A stretch of 64,000 nt of DNA from Pseudomonas eucalypticola. GTDB taxonomy: Bacteria > Pseudomonadota > Gammaproteobacteria > Pseudomonadales > Pseudomonadaceae. The first letter of the stretch is position 1. Every line of letters starts with the position of its first letter. The position numbers and the translations under genes are program-made. The DNA lies in the NCBI RefSeq assembly GCF_013374995.1, contig NZ_CP056030.1, positions 2,698,501 to 2,762,500 of the forward strand, written 5' to 3'. The notes beneath the pieces are model-generated. The model worked only from the letters and a program-made list of their open reading frames with translations, was not told the DNA's origin and did not search any database. Below are positions 18,260 to 27,403 of the stretch, in pieces.

Positions 18260-19554
18260 GTGCCCCGGCGCGCCGCGAACGGGCCAAGCTGTTGGTGGCC
18301 GTCAGCGTTGGTGCTGCCTTGGAGTGGTTCGACTTCACTTTATTCGCCATCTTTGCCCTGCAGATCGCGGCCGCCTTCTTTCCCGCCAGCGACCCGTTGA
18401 TGTCGTTGGTGGCCTCTTACCTGACCCTGGGCGTGGGCTTCATCGCGCGGCCGCTGGGGGCCTTGCTGATGGGCCGCTATGCCGACCGTCACGGGCGCAA
18501 GGCCGCGCTGACGCTATCGATCATGCTGATGGGGGCCGGCACCCTGATCATCGCCGTGTGCCCCACCTACTCAGTGATCGGTTGGTTGGCCCCCTTGAGC
18601 GTCATTGTCGCCCGGGTACTGCAAGGCATCGCCGCGGGTGGCGAAATCGGCGGGGCGTTGGCGTACCTGGTGGAGACGGCGCCCGCGCACCGGCGTGGAG
18701 TGTTCGCCTCCAGCCAGCAGGTGGCGCAAGCCGCCTCATTCCTGTTGTGCGGGCTGAGTGCCAGCCTGTTGTCGCGTGTTCTGAGCCCCGCCCAACTGGA
18801 TGATTGGGGCTGGCGGCTACCCTACTTGTTCGGCCTGCTGGTGGTGGTGGCGGGGCTGAAGATTCGTCGCGGCCTGGAGGAAAGCGAGCCCCTGCGCCGT
18901 TACCTTGAGGTCCAGGCAACCGCGGGCGGCCGTATCCGTCTGCGCCAGCATCTCCCCGCACTGATCGCCGGTGTGTTGATGGTTGCCCTGTGGACCGTGG
19001 CCACGCAGTTGATCAACTTCATGCCTACGTATGCCTCGATGGTGCTCGGCCTGCCCCGGGACGAGGCTTACCTGGGGCTGGTGCTGGTGGGGTTGATTAC
19101 CTTGCTGTGCCCCTTGGCGGCCGGGTTGTCGGACCGGGTTGGCCGCCATGCGGTGATGTTGGCCGGCGCCCTGGGCATTGCCTTGTGCGCCTGCCCGGCG
19201 TTCATCTGGCTGAACCGCGGACCCAGCGTTCACGCCCTGGTCAGCGTGCAATGCGGCCTGGCGGTGCTGATGGTGCTGTATACCGGGCCTGCGGCGGCAG
19301 CGCTGGCAGAGCTGTTTCCGGTTCATGTCCGGGCGCTGGGGGTGTCCCTGGCCTACGCCCTGGCGGTGACGCTGTTCGGCAGTTCCACGCCCACGTTGAT
19401 CACCCTGGTCTACCGCCAGACCGGCAACACCCTGGCAGCTGCCCTGTGGCTGTGTGCGACGGCGTGTCTGAGCGCAGTGCCGCTCGCCTGGAGGTGCCTG
19501 TGCCACGCGCGCGCTGGCGCAACGATGAGGGGAATAACGGAGGATGCCGTGTGA
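18256..19554 (+). CDS. MFS transporter, metabolite:proton symporter type
   Basis: A 432-residue transporter with 12 hydrophobic segments, starting at an ATGA overlap with the peptidase gene. ALEWFDFTLFAIFA in helix 1 and the loop GRYADRHGRKAAL between helices 2 and 3 mark the MHS (ProP/citrate-like) subfamily, along with RVLQGIAAGGEIGGALAYLVE. Proteins of this type usually import organic acids or betaines with protons, so it may take up a precursor while the EamA protein exports the product. It is the last gene of the cluster; repeat copy B follows 8 bp after its stop. Confidence 0.8.
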   Translation: MSAPARRERAKLLVAVSVGAALEWFDFTLFAIFALQIAAAFFPASDPLMSLVASYLTLGVGFIARPLGALLMGRYADRHGRKAALTLSIMLMGAGTLIIAVCPTYSVIGWLAPLSVIVARVLQGIAAGGEIGGALAYLVETAPAHRRGVFASSQQVAQAASFLLCGLSASLLSRVLSPAQLDDWGWRLPYLFGLLVVVAGLKIRRGLEESEPLRRYLEVQATAGGRIRLRQHLPALIAGVLMVALWTVATQLINFMPTYASMVLGLPRDEAYLGLVLVGLITLLCPLAAGLSDRVGRHAVMLAGALGIALCACPAFIWLNRGPSVHALVSVQCGLAVLMVLYTGPAAAALAELFPVHVRALGVSLAYALAVTLFGSSTPTLITLVYRQTGNTLAAALWLCATACLSAVPLAWRCLCHARAGATMRGITEDAV

Positions 19555-19562
19555 TCGGAGCA

Positions 19563-19622
19563 GTTACGAGTGGCCGATAGTGGACGCACTCGGGGGCGGC
19601 GTTGAACGTGTTATCACTCGCC
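19563..19622 (+). repeat. Direct repeat copy B flanking the 10-19.5 kb cluster
   Basis: This is the second copy of the 60-bp sequence at 9875-9934, sharing GTTACGA, CGATAGTGGACGCACT and GAACGTG in register. It starts 8 bp after the stop of the last cluster gene. Confidence 0.6.
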
Positions 19623-20108
19623 AAAGCGTGCCGCTTACGCTTTGGGCTTGTCCCAGTCGCAACGCGTCGCAGCAATCAGCGCATTCCATTCCGCACCACC
19701 AGATCGCGACCTCGCCGTCGATCTCTTCTGACCCAAAGCAGACTCTGAGCGGGTTCTTGGTTACAACCTGAAGTCAGGAACGCCGCTTGCTGATCGGCGC
19801 CCACCATGACGCTCGTGCGCTGGGCGCGATGGAATCCGTCTCTTTCATCCCCCCATCAAGCCTCGGGCGATGAATCGGAGTGGGGCCTATATGGACACCA
19901 CTCGCGGCTACCCACGTCGCGAGCCGGCGAGATCGAGCAACTGAAGCTACATCTCGATGGATCAATGCTAAGCAGTGCAACAAGTATTCAATGGTCCTGC
20001 AGGTCATTGCTGCATTTGGTGCAGTTATACGATGCAATTAGTCTATCTTGTATGCCTAGGAATGAGTTTCCATACTGATCGTGATTCCTGACCAACTGGA
20101 GCAAAGCC
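19623..20108. other. Non-coding stretch at the end of the cluster
   Basis: About 490 bp with no convincing gene. It contains TTCTGACCCAAAGCAGA near 19725, which resembles a dispersed Pseudomonas intergenic element also seen near 23950. Base composition falls to the right, marking entry into a lower-GC accessory segment. The last bases carry a TGGAG site for the GTG start at 20109. Confidence 0.4.
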
Positions 20109-21083
20109 GTGGCTCAAGCAATTCGTTTTGATCACCCTGGGGAACCGTCCGTTCTCTCCCTTGGACCAGTGACCGTGCTGGCTCCGGGAGCCAATGAGGC
20201 TCTCATTAAACATGAGGCCGTTGGAGTCAATTACCTCGATGTGACTCAACGCAGCGGTGCTGTGAAGGTGCCGCTTCCTTCTGGCTTAGGCCTTGAAGGA
20301 GCAGGCACTGTTGTGTCGGTAGGTTCGGGTGTTACGAATGTTCGGCCAGGTGACCGGGTGGCCTATGCGACTGGCCCGCTAGGCGGCTATGCAACGGAAC
20401 GGCTTTATCCAGCTGAACGACTGGTCAAGGTTCCCGACAGGGTAACATTTGCGGAGGCCGCCGCTGTGTTGTTCAAGGGGATTACGGCTCAGTACCTGCT
20501 CAAATCAACATATCCTGTGGGCCCAAGCACGACAGTGCTGCTGTATGGAGTAGCTGGAGGCCTTGGCCAGATCATGGGGCAATGGGCCAAGCATCTAGGG
20601 GCTTTCGTCATTGGTGTCGTCTCCAAGCCAGAAAGCATTGAGCGTGCACGATCTGTGGGATGTGATGAGGTGCTGGTGTTCGATCCGCAGACGCTTGCGT
20701 CAGATGTCGCAAAAATTACCCAAGGACGCAAGGTCGACGTCGTTTACGATCCTATTGGCAGAATCTCTTTCGAGGCTTCTCTGGACAGTCTCAGGCCTCG
20801 CGGGTTGATGGTGTCGTTTGGGGCATCATCGGGTGCGCCATCTGCAGTGGAACTTTCGACCCTCAACACCAAAGGGTCTCTGTTTCTAACGCGTCCCTCT
20901 ATTGTTGCGCACACCGCTTCCACAGCTGAATACCAAGAGCGCGCCGCTGATGTATTTGCAGCGGTCGAGGCAGGTATCATCACACCCCGCATCTGGAACA
21001 CCTATTCACTTGCCGACGCTGTCGCGGCACACGAGGCGCTTGAAACGGGAAAATCAGCAGGGGCGATTGTGCTAACGCCATGA
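20109..21083 (+). CDS. NADPH:quinone oxidoreductase (zinc-less MDR family)
   Basis: A 324-residue medium-chain dehydrogenase/reductase of the quinone-oxidoreductase branch. GLGLEGAGTVVSVG matches the catalytic-domain signature and LLYGVAGGLGQIMGQWAKHLG the NADPH-binding Rossmann turn. The cysteines that bind structural zinc in alcohol dehydrogenases are absent. It should reduce quinones or enals in the cytoplasm. It starts with GTG behind TGGAG. Its stop overlaps the LysR gene by 4 bp, so the two form an operon; codon use is less GC-rich than the flanking core genes, which suggests acquisition. Confidence 0.88.
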   Translation: MAQAIRFDHPGEPSVLSLGPVTVLAPGANEALIKHEAVGVNYLDVTQRSGAVKVPLPSGLGLEGAGTVVSVGSGVTNVRPGDRVAYATGPLGGYATERLYPAERLVKVPDRVTFAEAAAVLFKGITAQYLLKSTYPVGPSTTVLLYGVAGGLGQIMGQWAKHLGAFVIGVVSKPESIERARSVGCDEVLVFDPQTLASDVAKITQGRKVDVVYDPIGRISFEASLDSLRPRGLMVSFGASSGAPSAVELSTLNTKGSLFLTRPSIVAHTASTAEYQERAADVFAAVEAGIITPRIWNTYSLADAVAAHEALETGKSAGAIVLTP

Positions 21084-22015
21084 GCTTTGACGTCCTTGAT
21101 AGTCAGCATAGCGATGAGATAGCAGCCTTTCTTGCGGTGGCTGGCCAAGGCTCTTTCGTGGCCGCTGGGAAATTGCTACAACGTCATCCGACGGTAATCT
21201 CCAAGCGCCTGGCCGCGATGGAAAAGCGGCTGGGTGTTCGCCTCATGGAACGTTCTACTCGCCAAGTCCGCATTACAGAAGTGGGTGCAAAGCTTGAGCA
21301 GCGGTTGAGGTCTGCGCTTGGACTGATTGCTGACGCTGAGCAGGAAGCCACTTCTGGTGCGACGGAAGTCCGTGGGTTATTGCGATTGACGTTACCGGCC
21401 GCTATGGGCAGGTTGTGGCTGGGTCCAATGCTGCCAGATTTCCTACGCTCACATCCCGGCGTCTCAATCGTCGCGGATTACAGTGAGCACGTGGTCGATA
21501 TCATTGAGCAAGGTTACGACATCGCCGTACGGATAGGCGAGCTTGAGGACAGCAGACTGATCGCGACTAAGCTTTGTGATCACCATCGTATCTTGTGCGC
21601 TTCCCCTGTCTATCTCGACACGTTCGGTTTACCTCACGCACCGCGAGACCTCGCCAGTCATAACTGCCTTCGCTTCAGCGGCCTTGCCTCCTTTCCTGAA
21701 TGGAGATTGCACCAAGCAGACCGTCAGGAAACTGTGATGACCCGGGGGTCGTTGACCTCGAACGACAGTGAGACTCTCTTGGCGGCCGCTTTAGCAGGGC
21801 ATGGAATTCTAGGCGCTGGCGAGTGGCTGATGAGCCGTCAAATTGCCTCTGGGGATCTTGTTCGCGTGCTGCCCGAATGGCGGCTCGATCCTGTGGGTGG
21901 GGTTTACCTGGTGAGGCCGTCGTCGAAATTTCCTTCCGCCACGGTGCTCGCGTTCAAAGGCTGGATTGAATCCAAATTCTCAAGCGCGCCGCCCTGGGTA
22001 ATGACCCCTCGGTAA
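21080..22015 (+). CDS. LysR-type transcriptional regulator
   Basis: This 311-residue protein has an N-terminal winged helix-turn-helix (about residues 10-70; FLAVAGQGSFVAAGKLLQRHPTVISKRL across two helices) and a LysR substrate-binding domain. The sequence resembles the DsdC/AaeR-like group that lacks a long linker. It overlaps the quinone oxidoreductase gene by 4 bp, an arrangement where the regulator probably controls its own operon. Its effector is unknown. Confidence 0.87.
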   Translation: MSFDVLDSQHSDEIAAFLAVAGQGSFVAAGKLLQRHPTVISKRLAAMEKRLGVRLMERSTRQVRITEVGAKLEQRLRSALGLIADAEQEATSGATEVRGLLRLTLPAAMGRLWLGPMLPDFLRSHPGVSIVADYSEHVVDIIEQGYDIAVRIGELEDSRLIATKLCDHHRILCASPVYLDTFGLPHAPRDLASHNCLRFSGLASFPEWRLHQADRQETVMTRGSLTSNDSETLLAAALAGHGILGAGEWLMSRQIASGDLVRVLPEWRLDPVGGVYLVRPSSKFPSATVLAFKGWIESKFSSAPPWVMTPR

Positions 22016-22047
22016 TCACGCTTCAGCCAAATTCAAGAGGAGGCACC

Positions 22048-22971
22048 TTGTTAAAAGGCGTTAGTTTATCTGTTGCGGCATCTGCAATTTTTGCAGGTCT
22101 GTATTTCTACGCGACGTTGCTCCACCCACTCGATGGCCAGGCAATATTTGGATGGCGGATGCTGTTAATGCTTCCTGCCATCACGTTATTTTTGATCCTC
22201 TCCAAGGACTGGGGCAACGTAGTTGAACTATGCAAGCGCATTCGAACCGACCCGGCATTATTTCCCCTGCTGTGCATAAGCAGTGCGCTATTGGGAACCC
22301 AGCAGTGGCTGTTTATGTGGGCACCTCTCAATGGCCATGGCCTGGATGTATCATTAGGTTATTTTCTGCTGCCGCTTGTGATGTTGTTCGTTGGGCGTAT
22401 TGCCTATGGCGAGCATCTCACCAGCCTGCAGAAATTTGCGGCTCTCTGCGCCGCGGTCGGCGTAGCGAATGAGATCTATCAAGTCGGTGGTATCTCATGG
22501 CCCACGCTAGTGGTCGCGATCGGATTTCCTCTCTATTTCCTTCTGCGACGGCGTCTGCGGTCCGCTCATACCGGAGGGCTCTGGTTCGATATTCTCCTGA
22601 CTTTTCCTGTTGCCGCCTATTTCGCCTTTGAGCACGGCGCAGGCATCAGTGCCGTCGTTGAAGAACCCCGTCTGTATCTGCTGATGCCTCTCCTGGCGAT
22701 CATCAGCGCCGCCGGATTCATTTGTTACACCGTGGCTAGTAAGCTCTTACCGTTCAGCCTGTTTGGGCTTTTGGGGTACGTGGAACCGGTGTTGATGGTA
22801 GGCGTGGCGCTTATGCTAGGTGAGCAAATCCAAACGGAGGAGTGGATGACGTTTTTGCCGATATGGCTCGCGGTCGGTGTGTTGGTATGCGAGGGGCTAC
22901 GTCATTTAACGAGTATATCCATTCGCCAAAAATTACATCGGAACGGTCCTGGCGCGAAGTGTGAAGGGTGA
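22048..22971 (+). CDS. RarD-like EamA transporter
   Basis: This 307-residue membrane protein resembles RarD (chloramphenicol-sensitive protein) of the EamA superfamily: about ten helices, GWRMLLMLP, the SLGYFLLPLVMLFVGR segment and FGLLGYVEPVLM near the end. It starts at TTG, chosen because of the strong GAGGAGG site 7 nt upstream. It lies 32 bp after the LysR gene, so it may be the third gene of the same operon. The transported compound is unknown. Confidence 0.82.
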   Translation: MLKGVSLSVAASAIFAGLYFYATLLHPLDGQAIFGWRMLLMLPAITLFLILSKDWGNVVELCKRIRTDPALFPLLCISSALLGTQQWLFMWAPLNGHGLDVSLGYFLLPLVMLFVGRIAYGEHLTSLQKFAALCAAVGVANEIYQVGGISWPTLVVAIGFPLYFLLRRRLRSAHTGGLWFDILLTFPVAAYFAFEHGAGISAVVEEPRLYLLMPLLAIISAAGFICYTVASKLLPFSLFGLLGYVEPVLMVGVALMLGEQIQTEEWMTFLPIWLAVGVLVCEGLRHLTSISIRQKLHRNGPGAKCEG

Positions 22972-23106
22972 AGAAAATGAGATTAACGCCACGGAGCCCA
23001 TGGCAACGTACTTGGGTTTACTGATCTGCAGCAGGGGCTCAGAGACATGGGCGTTTGATAAAAGCGCTTTGTAGATGACCCTGACATGAACTACACAGGT
23101 ATCGAG

Positions 23107-23904
23107 ATGAACGTGCTTATCGTCCTGGCTCACCCTGAGCCTCAATCCTTCAACGCGGCACTGAAAAGTACCGCCGTCGAGACCCTGCAGACAGGTGGGC
23201 ACGAAGTGACCATCAGTGACTTGTATGCCATGGGTTGGCAGGCTGCACTGGGTGGTGATGATTTCGTCGGCGAGCGTGCCGACAAGCATTACTTGAATCT
23301 TCCTCGCGAGCAAGAACATGCGTTTGCCCACAATACCTTCGCGGCACAGATCAAGGCCGAGCAGGACAAGGTCAGCCGAGCGGACCTAGTCCTGCTTCAC
23401 TTCCCGGTCTGGTGGTTCTCGATGCCGGGGATCCTCAAAGGTTGGGTGGACCGAGTTTTTGCGCGGGGGTTCGCCTACTCTACCGGCCGCAAGTACGCCT
23501 CGGGACATTTCAAAGGGAAAAAGGCGATGCTGTGTATCACCACCGGCACGGCATCATCGCTGTATGAACCAAATGGCATCGACGGCGACCTGCACCACAT
23601 TCTCTGGCCGATCCACAACGGAATATTGGCTTACACAGGCTTCGCCGTACTGCCGCCGTTTACGGCCTGGATGCCGGCCAGCGTCACCGAGCATGAGCGC
23701 CAGGACTATCTGACCGGGTATGCCGAGCAACTCAACTGCCTCGACAGCCTGCAGCCCCTATATTTCCACCCCTGGGAAGATTATGACGATTCGCAACGGC
23801 TCAAGCCCGGGGTGATTGCCAAATCGGGCGTGCAGTGGAACCCGCGGGCTGAACAGAACAAAGTGCAAGCGTGGTCGGAGTTCACCCCTGAGGATAAGCA
23901 TTAA
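23107..23904 (+). CDS. NAD(P)H:quinone oxidoreductase, flavodoxin-like fold (KefF/MdaB type)
   Basis: A 265-residue member of the NQO1/KefF family. It opens with the flavodoxin-type FMN/FAD loop (VLIVLAHPEPQSFNAAL) and has the family motif FPVWWFSMPGILKGWVDRVF near residue 100. It should carry out two-electron reduction of quinones with NAD(P)H. The internal ATG at 23107 is chosen over 23086 because the fold begins there. It stands alone, followed by decayed sequence; with the upstream quinone reductase it suggests an electrophile or quinone stress theme. Confidence 0.85.
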   Translation: MNVLIVLAHPEPQSFNAALKSTAVETLQTGGHEVTISDLYAMGWQAALGGDDFVGERADKHYLNLPREQEHAFAHNTFAAQIKAEQDKVSRADLVLLHFPVWWFSMPGILKGWVDRVFARGFAYSTGRKYASGHFKGKKAMLCITTGTASSLYEPNGIDGDLHHILWPIHNGILAYTGFAVLPPFTAWMPASVTEHERQDYLTGYAEQLNCLDSLQPLYFHPWEDYDDSQRLKPGVIAKSGVQWNPRAEQNKVQAWSEFTPEDKH

Positions 23905-23944
23905 GCCTGTTTCGCCGCTACATCTCCGCTGTCCCGCAGTGCAC

Positions 23945-24012
23945 GACCGGCTGCTTTCGACCCAAAGCTGTCATTGGCAGAGGGCAGCTAACGGCCAAAA
24001 GCGGTCAGTGAC
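23945..24012. repeat. Dispersed Pseudomonas intergenic repeat element
   Basis: The segment carries CTGCTTTCGACCCAAAGC and CGGCCAAAAGCGGTCA, short palindrome-like blocks that recur between Pseudomonas genes. A related inverted copy lies near 30770-30850, with GGCCGAAAGCAGCC. It is non-coding. Confidence 0.4.
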
Positions 24013-24050
24013 AATATTCGCAAAGTCTACCGCTCAGCTTCCCGAAGACC

Positions 24051-24324
24051 GATCTCGACTATTCGTTAGGTACAGCACCATCGCTGCGCGAGCCGCATCT
24101 TTGACTGCTGCTCCGCACAGTGCTGCAATGGGGTCACGTTATCCGTATAGGATGTTGCTCCATGCGAGTGAATCTCCAAACACTCCCGGCGCGATACCTT
24201 CAGCCTCAACCAAGGTGATATTCGCGCCTTTATCAGCCAGGTGTTACGCCAGCGAAGCGCCCACGATGCCGGCACTAATGACAACGACTCGTTTGTCCAG
24301 AGCATTTCCCATATCAACCTTCAT
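24051..24324 (-). pseudogene. Remnant of a FAD-dependent amino-acid oxidoreductase (DAO family)
   Basis: Read from the ATG at 24324, the frame gives a DAO-type Rossmann start (RVVVISAGIVGASLA, then HLADKGANITLVEAEG, then DSLAWSN) broken by a stop after SLA and another about 40 codons later. The first glycine of GAGIVG is changed to Ser. Only about 90 codons remain of a protein normally near 400 residues. It is a non-functional fragment just upstream of the IS element. Confidence 0.7.
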
Positions 24325-24507
24325 TCTGTAGACCTGAAGGCGGTTTCAGTGTCTGCCTCTGGTCGATTTCTGCTTGTCGTAAGGGGCAGCAGTTGTCGTC
24401 CAGAAAGCAGATGTAAATTTGTCTGAAGTGGCGAAATAGCTGCCAAAATCATCGTGTTAAAACGCCGCCTGAAATGGCAGCAAGATCAGCGCGTGAGTGT
24501 TGTTGGC

Positions 24508-25886
24508 GATCGTGTCCCAGGAAGTGGTGTAACTCATCGCGGTTCTGGCCACAGAGCTTGCCGTTTAGTTGATCACGGCCGACAGCTTGGCCTGTGGATT
24601 ATCGCTGACTGCCTCAAAGGCCTCCAACTGCATATAACGCCGTTGCAGGCACCACTCGTCGTTCTGCTCCAACAGCATCGCGCCTACCAGCCGTGTGATC
24701 GCCGGATCGTTGGGAAAGATACCCACGACATCGGTGCGGCGCTTGATCTCGGCATTGAGCCGCTCCAGTGGATTGGTGCTGTGCAACTGCTGCCGGTGCG
24801 CCTTGGGAAACGCCATGTGCGCCAGCACTTCATCCTCGCAGCCGTCCATGAGCGTTGCGATCTTGGGGTACTTTTCGCGCAGTTGATCGGCGACCAGGCG
24901 CCACTGCTGATGGCATTCGGTACGGCTGTCTTGGGCGAAAACCGTACGCAGGAGCGCCGCCACCATGGTGCGTTGCCCCTTGCCGACATGGGCCATGGCG
25001 TTGCGCATGAAGTGCACGCGGCAACGCTGCCAAGTCGCGTTGAAGACCTTGGAAACAGCGGCCTTGAGCCCTTCGTGGGCGTCAGAGATGACCAGCTTTA
25101 CGCCACGCAGGCCACGCCGCATAAGGCTTCGCAGGAAGTCTGTCCAGAACGGCTCGGCTTCCGAAGGGCCAACCCGCATGCCCAGGACTTCGCGGCCACC
25201 ATCGGTGTTCACGGCCACGGCGATTATGACGGCGACCGAGACGATGCGCCCGGCCTCCCGCACCTTGACGTAAGTAGCATCGATCCAGAGATAGGGCCAG
25301 TCGCCTTCAAGTGGGCGATCAAGGAAGGCGTGGACCCGCTCATCAATCTCGCCAGCCAGCCGTGACACCTGGCTCTTGGAGATGCCGGTCATGCCCATGG
25401 CTTTGACCAGCTCGTCCACTGAACGCGTTGAAACACCCTGGATATAGGCCTCCTGGATCACCGCCGCCATAGCCTTCTCGGCAGTACGGCGTGGCTCTAG
25501 AAAGCCGGGGAAATAGCTACCCTGACGCAGTTTCGGGATCTTTAGGTCGACATCGCCAGCGCGGGTTTGCCAGAGGCGATCACGGTAGCCGTTGCGGCTG
25601 TTCGTCCGGTCTGGGCTTTTGACATCGAAGCCGGCGCCGCACAGGCCTTCGACGTCGAACTCCATCATGCGCTGGGCAACGAACTGGATCATTTGCTTGA
25701 GCAGATCAGCATCTGCCCCTTTCTCAACCAACTCGGTCAATGCGATAGTGGGCTTGGTCATCGTGGTTTCTCTGGTGAAGGTTAAGTCCGCAAACTCAAC
25801 GTTAGCCAAAAACCACGATGACCAACCTCTTTCGCCCGCAGGGCGCCTTCGATTGGTTTAGTTACACCACTTCCTGGGACACGATC
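24508..25886 (-). mobile_element. IS256-family insertion sequence with perfect ends and target duplication
   Basis: The element is 1379 bp. Its 27-bp terminal inverted repeats are identical: 24508-24534, beginning GATCGTGTCCCAGG, and 25860-25886. A 9-bp target duplication GTTGTTGGC flanks it at 24499-24507 and 25887-25895. The single transposase gene is intact on the minus strand. Perfect ends and duplication suggest a recent, potentially active insertion. It landed in already degraded DNA, between the oxidoreductase remnant and an efflux-protein remnant. Confidence 0.95.
24565..25761 (-). CDS. IS256-family (mutator-type) transposase
   Basis: A 398-residue DDE transposase. [15 protein letters not shown] holds the first Asp, [15 protein letters not shown] the second Asp, and [17 protein letters not shown] the Glu, with the C/H segment [12 protein letters not shown] between them. 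This is the typical length for IS256 family enzymes. The ATG at 25761 ([11 protein letters not shown]) is chosen over 25809 because the first 16 residues of the longer frame are not family-like. It is the only gene of the element. Confidence 0.93.
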   Translation of the reverse strand: MTKPTIALTELVEKGADADLLKQMIQFVAQRMMEFDVEGLCGAGFDVKSPDRTNSRNGYRDRLWQTRAGDVDLKIPKLRQGSYFPGFLEPRRTAEKAMAAVIQEAYIQGVSTRSVDELVKAMGMTGISKSQVSRLAGEIDERVHAFLDRPLEGDWPYLWIDATYVKVREAGRIVSVAVIIAVAVNTDGGREVLGMRVGPSEAEPFWTDFLRSLMRRGLRGVKLVISDAHEGLKAAVSKVFNATWQRCRVHFMRNAMAHVGKGQRTMVAALLRTVFAQDSRTECHQQWRLVADQLREKYPKIATLMDGCEDEVLAHMAFPKAHRQQLHSTNPLERLNAEIKRRTDVVGIFPNDPAITRLVGAMLLEQNDEWCLQRRYMQLEAFEAVSDNPQAKLSAVIN

Positions 25887-25992
25887 GTTGTTGGCACTGG
25901 AGGGTAGCGAAAAATCGTTCAGCTACTACGGTAAGCGTCCATCAACGACTATAGTCATTGGTGAGCCAGAGCGAATCTGACCATTCCCCTGC

Positions 25993-26175
25993 CAACCTGG
26001 CCTAATCCAATCCCGCGATTACACGGCGGATCTTCTTGTGTTCCTTGATGCGGAACGTGAACGTTTCGCTGCCGAAATCACTCAGGCTCAGGCTGAGATC
26101 GAGGCAGCGTTGTTTTTTTTTGAACCCCTTGATGGTGGATGGAGCTATCCCGCCGGGCACGTCGCATCCCACTGA
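25993..26175 (+). pseudogene. C-terminal remnant of an RND-efflux outer-membrane protein
   Basis: About 60 codons without a start read as the end of an OprN/NodT-type outer-membrane factor: YTADLLVFLDAERERFAAE, then QAQAEIEAAL, then a degraded version of the terminal ALYKALGGGW (here EPLDGGW). Nothing of the preceding ~400 residues is present. The IS element ends 107 bp upstream, so an efflux operon may once have stood here. The short minus-strand frame over the same bases has no recognisable content. Confidence 0.5.
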
Positions 26176-26211
26176 GCACGTCCCAACCACCCATCTATCG
26201 AGGTTCAAGCA

Positions 26212-26754
26212 ATGAATACTTTAGAGTTCGATGATGCACAAAAAACCAATGGCGATCTGGTTCAGGGGCCGCTGCCGGCCGGCACTGTCGCGCCCGACTT
26301 CACTCTTCACGCAACCCCTGATCAACAGTTTTCGCTGCGTGAGCTAAAGGGAAATCCCGTGATATTGGCGTTTTATCCCGCTGACTGGACTTCGGTGTGT
26401 GGTGACCAACTGACTTTGTACAACCAGTTGCTACCCACATTCAGAGAATACGGTGCGGCGCTACTGGGTATCTCGGTTGACAGCGCCTGGTGTCATCAGG
26501 CCTTTGCCAAAGATCGGAATTTTCACTTCAGCCTGTTGGCCGATTTCGAGCCCAAAGGGGCTGTGGCACGACAGTATGGAGCGTACGAGTCCCAGCTCGG
26601 GGTTTGTAAGCGTGCGCTGTTCGTGATTGACAAGGACGGGGTGGTTGCCTGGAGCTACGTCTCCCCGATGGCAATCAACCCTGGTGCGGACGGTATTCTG
26701 GATGCGCTGGATGCTTTGGCGAATTCGCCACAAAGCACGCCAACCAAAAATTAA
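26212..26754 (+). CDS. Peroxiredoxin (AhpC/TSA family)
   Basis: A 180-residue thioredoxin-fold peroxidase. The active site is FYPADWTSVCGDQL, where the P-x3-T-x2-C Cys is the peroxidatic residue; a later Cys in QLGVCKRALFVID may act as resolving Cys. It reduces hydrogen peroxide or organic peroxides in the cytoplasm. The DsbA-like gene follows 11 bp downstream, so they form an operon, and that protein might recycle or cooperate with it. Confidence 0.92.
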   Translation: MNTLEFDDAQKTNGDLVQGPLPAGTVAPDFTLHATPDQQFSLRELKGNPVILAFYPADWTSVCGDQLTLYNQLLPTFREYGAALLGISVDSAWCHQAFAKDRNFHFSLLADFEPKGAVARQYGAYESQLGVCKRALFVIDKDGVVAWSYVSPMAINPGADGILDALDALANSPQSTPTKN

Positions 26755-26765
26755 CAGGTGATTAG

Positions 26766-27305
26766 ATGGCCACGCTCAAAGTCCCGGTAAGTGCCAACGA
26801 CCATCGCCAGGGAAGTGCGCATGCCAAGGTCACCTTGGTCGAATTTGGCGACTATGAATGTCCCTATTGCGGTGAAGCTTATTGGATGGTCAAGAATCTG
26901 CAACAGCATTTTCGCGATGACTTGCTGTTTGTGTTCCGTAACTTCCCTCTGACCACCGCTCACCCCCATGCATTGGGTGCAGCGGTCACCGCTGAGTATG
27001 CCGGAAGTCGAGGATTCTTCTGGGAGGCCCACGACGAATTGTACGAAAATCAGGATCGATTGGGCCTGCCGCTGTATCGCGCCATCGTTCTCAAACACGG
27101 CCTTTCCAGGGAGGAATTCGATCTTGCAATGCAAGAGGATACTTACATTCCCAAAATACAAGCCGATTTCAATGGCGGTGTACGCAGCGGCGTGAATGGC
27201 ACCCCAGCGTTTTACATTGACGGGCTTCGCTATGACGGAGTTCCAGAGTTCATCGGGATGAGTCAGATGATTGAGCTTTTGTTAGTGCGTGGACGAAATC
27301 GCTAG
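26766..27305 (+). CDS. DsbA-family thioredoxin-fold oxidoreductase
   Basis: A 179-residue protein with the CPYC active site (EFGDYECPYCGEAYW, near residue 36) and the cis-Pro loop NGTPAFYIDG. No signal peptide is seen, so it is probably cytoplasmic, like DsbA-like domains found with NhaA-type proteins or FrnE relatives. It should carry out thiol-disulfide exchange. It is co-transcribed with the peroxiredoxin 11 bp upstream. A decayed copy of its middle part lies at 29063-29137. Confidence 0.88.
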   Translation: MATLKVPVSANDHRQGSAHAKVTLVEFGDYECPYCGEAYWMVKNLQQHFRDDLLFVFRNFPLTTAHPHALGAAVTAEYAGSRGFFWEAHDELYENQDRLGLPLYRAIVLKHGLSREEFDLAMQEDTYIPKIQADFNGGVRSGVNGTPAFYIDGLRYDGVPEFIGMSQMIELLLVRGRNR

Positions 27306-27403
27306 AGAGCCAAATCGGCTTGGCATCACCCACATCGGAGCCGAGGAAAAACCAACGTTAGCTTCCTTTTACATTAAAGAGGTGGGCACGGAGCCGGCAA
27401 CTA

